From the NCBI GenBank assembly GCA_944350015.1, contig CALVNW010000008.1, positions 1-49,510 of the forward strand: DNA of 49,510 nucleotides. The letters are read 5' to 3'. The DNA is from an uncultured Clostridia bacterium. GTDB lineage: Bacteria; Bacillota; Clostridia; Christensenellales; UBA1242. Positions 48,308 to 49,510 of this stretch are shown piece after piece (position 1 is the stretch's first letter; the number at the start of each line of letters is the position of its first letter). The notes under the pieces were generated by a model. The model saw only the letters and a list, made by a program, of their open reading frames with translations. It ran no database searches and was not told where the DNA came from. The position numbers and the translations under genes were made by a program.

Positions 48308-48806
48308 TTATCTAAAATTTTCGGGGTTGATAACTCGCACTCTATTTCCATTTTGTTTTGCAAAGCGAACGGTGTTTCCTGTTCCGCTTGGTTTACCATT
48401 CCAACAAGCAATACAAATGGAAGAATGGTCCACCATATACTTATTTCGGTCGTTCATACAAGTCGGTGTGTAATGGTCCGACAATGTGATAACATCATCA
48501 CACCTTTTTAAAATATTTTTATATTTTATTTGTTGGTCAGGTTTCCATTTCAGTTCCTGTCCAACACAAGGCACAACAGCAACAACTTTTATGTTGTGTT
48601 TTTTTCTTAATTCAAGCAAAATCTCTACTCCAATCATATCAAAGCCTTCCGCCATACCCGTCAAAAATGTTGTTATGCCAAACTCTATTGCACCAACAAA
48701 AACCTTTCTTACTTCTTCCTTAAATCTTAAACAACTCTCTCTGTTTTCAGCATATCCCCAAGAGGCGATGCCCTGTCAAACAAATTGTTCGTTCTTTAGT
48801 ATTCAT
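48308..48806 (-). pseudogene. Frameshifted SLOG-fold (DUF1273/YpsA-like) gene
   Basis: The intact part (48308-48664) reads TGMAEGFDMIGVEILLELRKK, then VVAVVPCVGQELKWKPDQQIKYKNILKRCDDVITLSD, the Rossmann-like SLOG fold of YpsA/DUF1273 proteins. Upstream on the same strand a proper start stands at 48806 behind AAAAGGAAA and reads NTKERTICLTGHR; the frame then breaks in a CGCCTCTTGGGG stretch and resumes one frame over as WGYAENRESCLRFKEEVRKVFVGAIEFGITTFL. The family normally has TGHRPxxLPWG, so a few codons plus a partial one were deleted. The product is therefore broken unless frameshifting or a sequencing error explains it. Confidence 0.75.
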
Positions 48807-48960
48807 ATATATTTCCTTTTGGTAGTTTATTGTATTGAACTATATCTATATTTTAGCAATAATGTTTTAAAACTCAAAGCGTTTACTACGGTAAACTAGA
48901 TTTTTAAAAAGAAAATATATAATTCCTTATAGTGAACGCATCATATACTATGGAGGGATT

Positions 48961-49194
48961 ATGAAATTAAATGAGGCTATTGCCGAAAGAACAAAGCAAT
49001 TATTAAATGAAAGAGGTTTATCAAATTATTACTTATTCAAGAAAGGTGGTATTCCGCGTTCTACTATTTCTGCTGTAATAAATGTCAAAAAGAAAAATAT
49101 AACCACAAATACTGTGTATCAAATTAGTTCTACATTAGAAATATCTCTGAAAGAGTTCTTTGATAGTCCAATTTTTGATACTGTTGATGACTAA
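48961..49194 (+). CDS. Cro/C1-type (XRE) helix-turn-helix protein
   Basis: 77 residues. LNEAIAERTKQLLNERGLSNYYLFKKGGIPRSTISAVINVKKKNITTNTVYQISSTLEISLKEFFDSPIF is a compact XRE domain with its recognition helix near residues 31-42 and the conserved closing LKEFF. TGGAGGG stands six bases before the ATG. An in-tandem diverged copy follows at 49212. Target unknown; the pair may regulate a lost mobile element. Confidence 0.88.
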   Translation: MKLNEAIAERTKQLLNERGLSNYYLFKKGGIPRSTISAVINVKKKNITTNTVYQISSTLEISLKEFFDSPIFDTVDD

Positions 49195-49211
49195 AATCAG
49201 TGAAGAAAGAT

Positions 49212-49403
49212 ATGAAATTAAATAAAGCATTTGCATTGCGAGTCAAGGAACTTTTAAAAGAAAAGAAAATGACACAATATAAACTTGCTCAAGAAACCGG
49301 ATTATATCATAGCACAATGACTGATATTTTAAATTGCAAATATGAAACACCTAATTTTACAATTTTGACATCAAATAACACATTTTTAAATAGTTTTAGA
49401 TAG
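49212..49403 (+). pseudogene. Second XRE-type protein, truncated at its C-terminus
   Basis: MKLNKAFALRVKELLKEKKMTQYKLAQETGLYHSTMTDIL aligns with the preceding protein and carries an intact helix-turn-helix. After CKYETPNFT the sequence turns into ILTSNNTFLNSFR and stops, so the closing helix seen in the first copy (ISSTLEISLKEFF) is missing. An IS end lies 30 bases beyond. I start it at the ATG that aligns with the paralogue; a GTG four codons earlier is also open. It is probably damaged, but its DNA-binding part is complete. Confidence 0.6.
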
Positions 49404-49434
49404 AATTAGACCGAAAGTAAAAATTTCGCACTTT

Positions 49435-49480
49435 GAAGTGAACCCCATTTTTGCTACCGCAAAAAAAAGGACACTTTACT
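49435..49480 (+). mobile_element. IS end at the right edge of the window
   Basis: GAAGTGAACCCC followed by GGACACTTTA has the layout of IS3-family ends and shares AGTGAACCCCA with the left end of the remnant at 43165. A small TTTTTGC/GCAAAAA hairpin stands between the two blocks. If it is a left end, the element extends beyond the window. No transposase is visible here. Confidence 0.45.
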
Positions 49481-49510
49481 AAAAATTCCTCTTATGGTAA
49501 AATTCCATAG

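Noticed and set aside
1-49510. tRNA or rRNA genes
   Set aside because: No stretch with tRNA arm consensus (GGTTCGAATCC-like) or rRNA sequence was recognised on either strand.

Overview
The window reads as a low-GC, endospore-forming member of the Clostridia (Bacillota). The evidence is AT-rich intergenic DNA, strong AAGGAGG-type ribosome binding sites, and a spread of sporulation and germination genes: spoIIE, cwlD, spoIIR, sleB, ypeB and a SPOCS/LysM protein of the SipL type. Pyruvate phosphate dikinase and the Veg protein fit the same group. A more exact lineage, such as an uncultured gut order, would be a guess.

Layout. 1-514: palindrome-rich non-coding DNA, with a first copy of a hairpin-spaced repeat array ending at the spoIIE stop codon. 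0.5-9.9 kb: spoIIE, a small P-loop kinase, an unknown membrane protein, a guanylate-kinase-like protein, a YhhN protein, and an aldehyde dehydrogenase divergent from a TetR regulator; the gap between the last two holds a perfectly nested cloverleaf palindrome and a probable TetR operator. 10-12.9 kb: an accessory five-gene operon (DUF4417, HNH nuclease, small toxin-like protein, two paralogous zinc-ribbon proteins). 13-14.6 kb: cwlD, then a gene-poor stretch with a DUF6273-like gene fragment, GC-rich tandem repeats and the second hairpin-spaced array. 14.6-21.5 kb: the housekeeping run rpoZ, priA, def, fmt, rlmN, rsgA, rpe, without the rsmB, prpC and prkC genes that usually sit in it. 21.6-28.5 kb: a LOG-family enzyme, a 34-codon membrane peptide, ppdK, a small regulatory cassette beside a double-XRE protein, and radC. 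28.7-34.6 kb: lineage-type proteins (large coiled-coil membrane protein, HD hydrolase, transglutaminase-like surface protein). 34.7-38.2 kb: a DUF362 remnant behind a MerR-type promoter, then a MATE-like flippase fused to a HAD phosphatase, in an operon with a TIM-barrel lipoprotein. 38.3-42.6 kb: germination and spore genes, with spoIIR-sleB-ypeB as one operon. 42.7-45.4 kb: veg, an IS remnant, a diacylglycerol-kinase-family gene and a YitT gene. 45.6-49.5 kb: accessory DNA with a BRO-domain protein, a Nudix hydrolase, a frameshifted SLOG gene, two XRE genes (one truncated) and an IS end.

The observations most worth a second look are the two arrays of 46-47-base units separated by short palindromes; the flippase-HAD fusion with its lipoprotein partner; three genes in the same 9 kb (MATE-HAD, DagK, YitT) whose -10 boxes lie only 6-8 bases before the start codon, suggesting leaderless transcripts; the DUF4417/HNH/toxin-like/zinc-ribbon operon; and the zero-linker cloverleaf at 9080-9162. 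All functional statements come from reading the sequence and general knowledge of the families. No database search was run.
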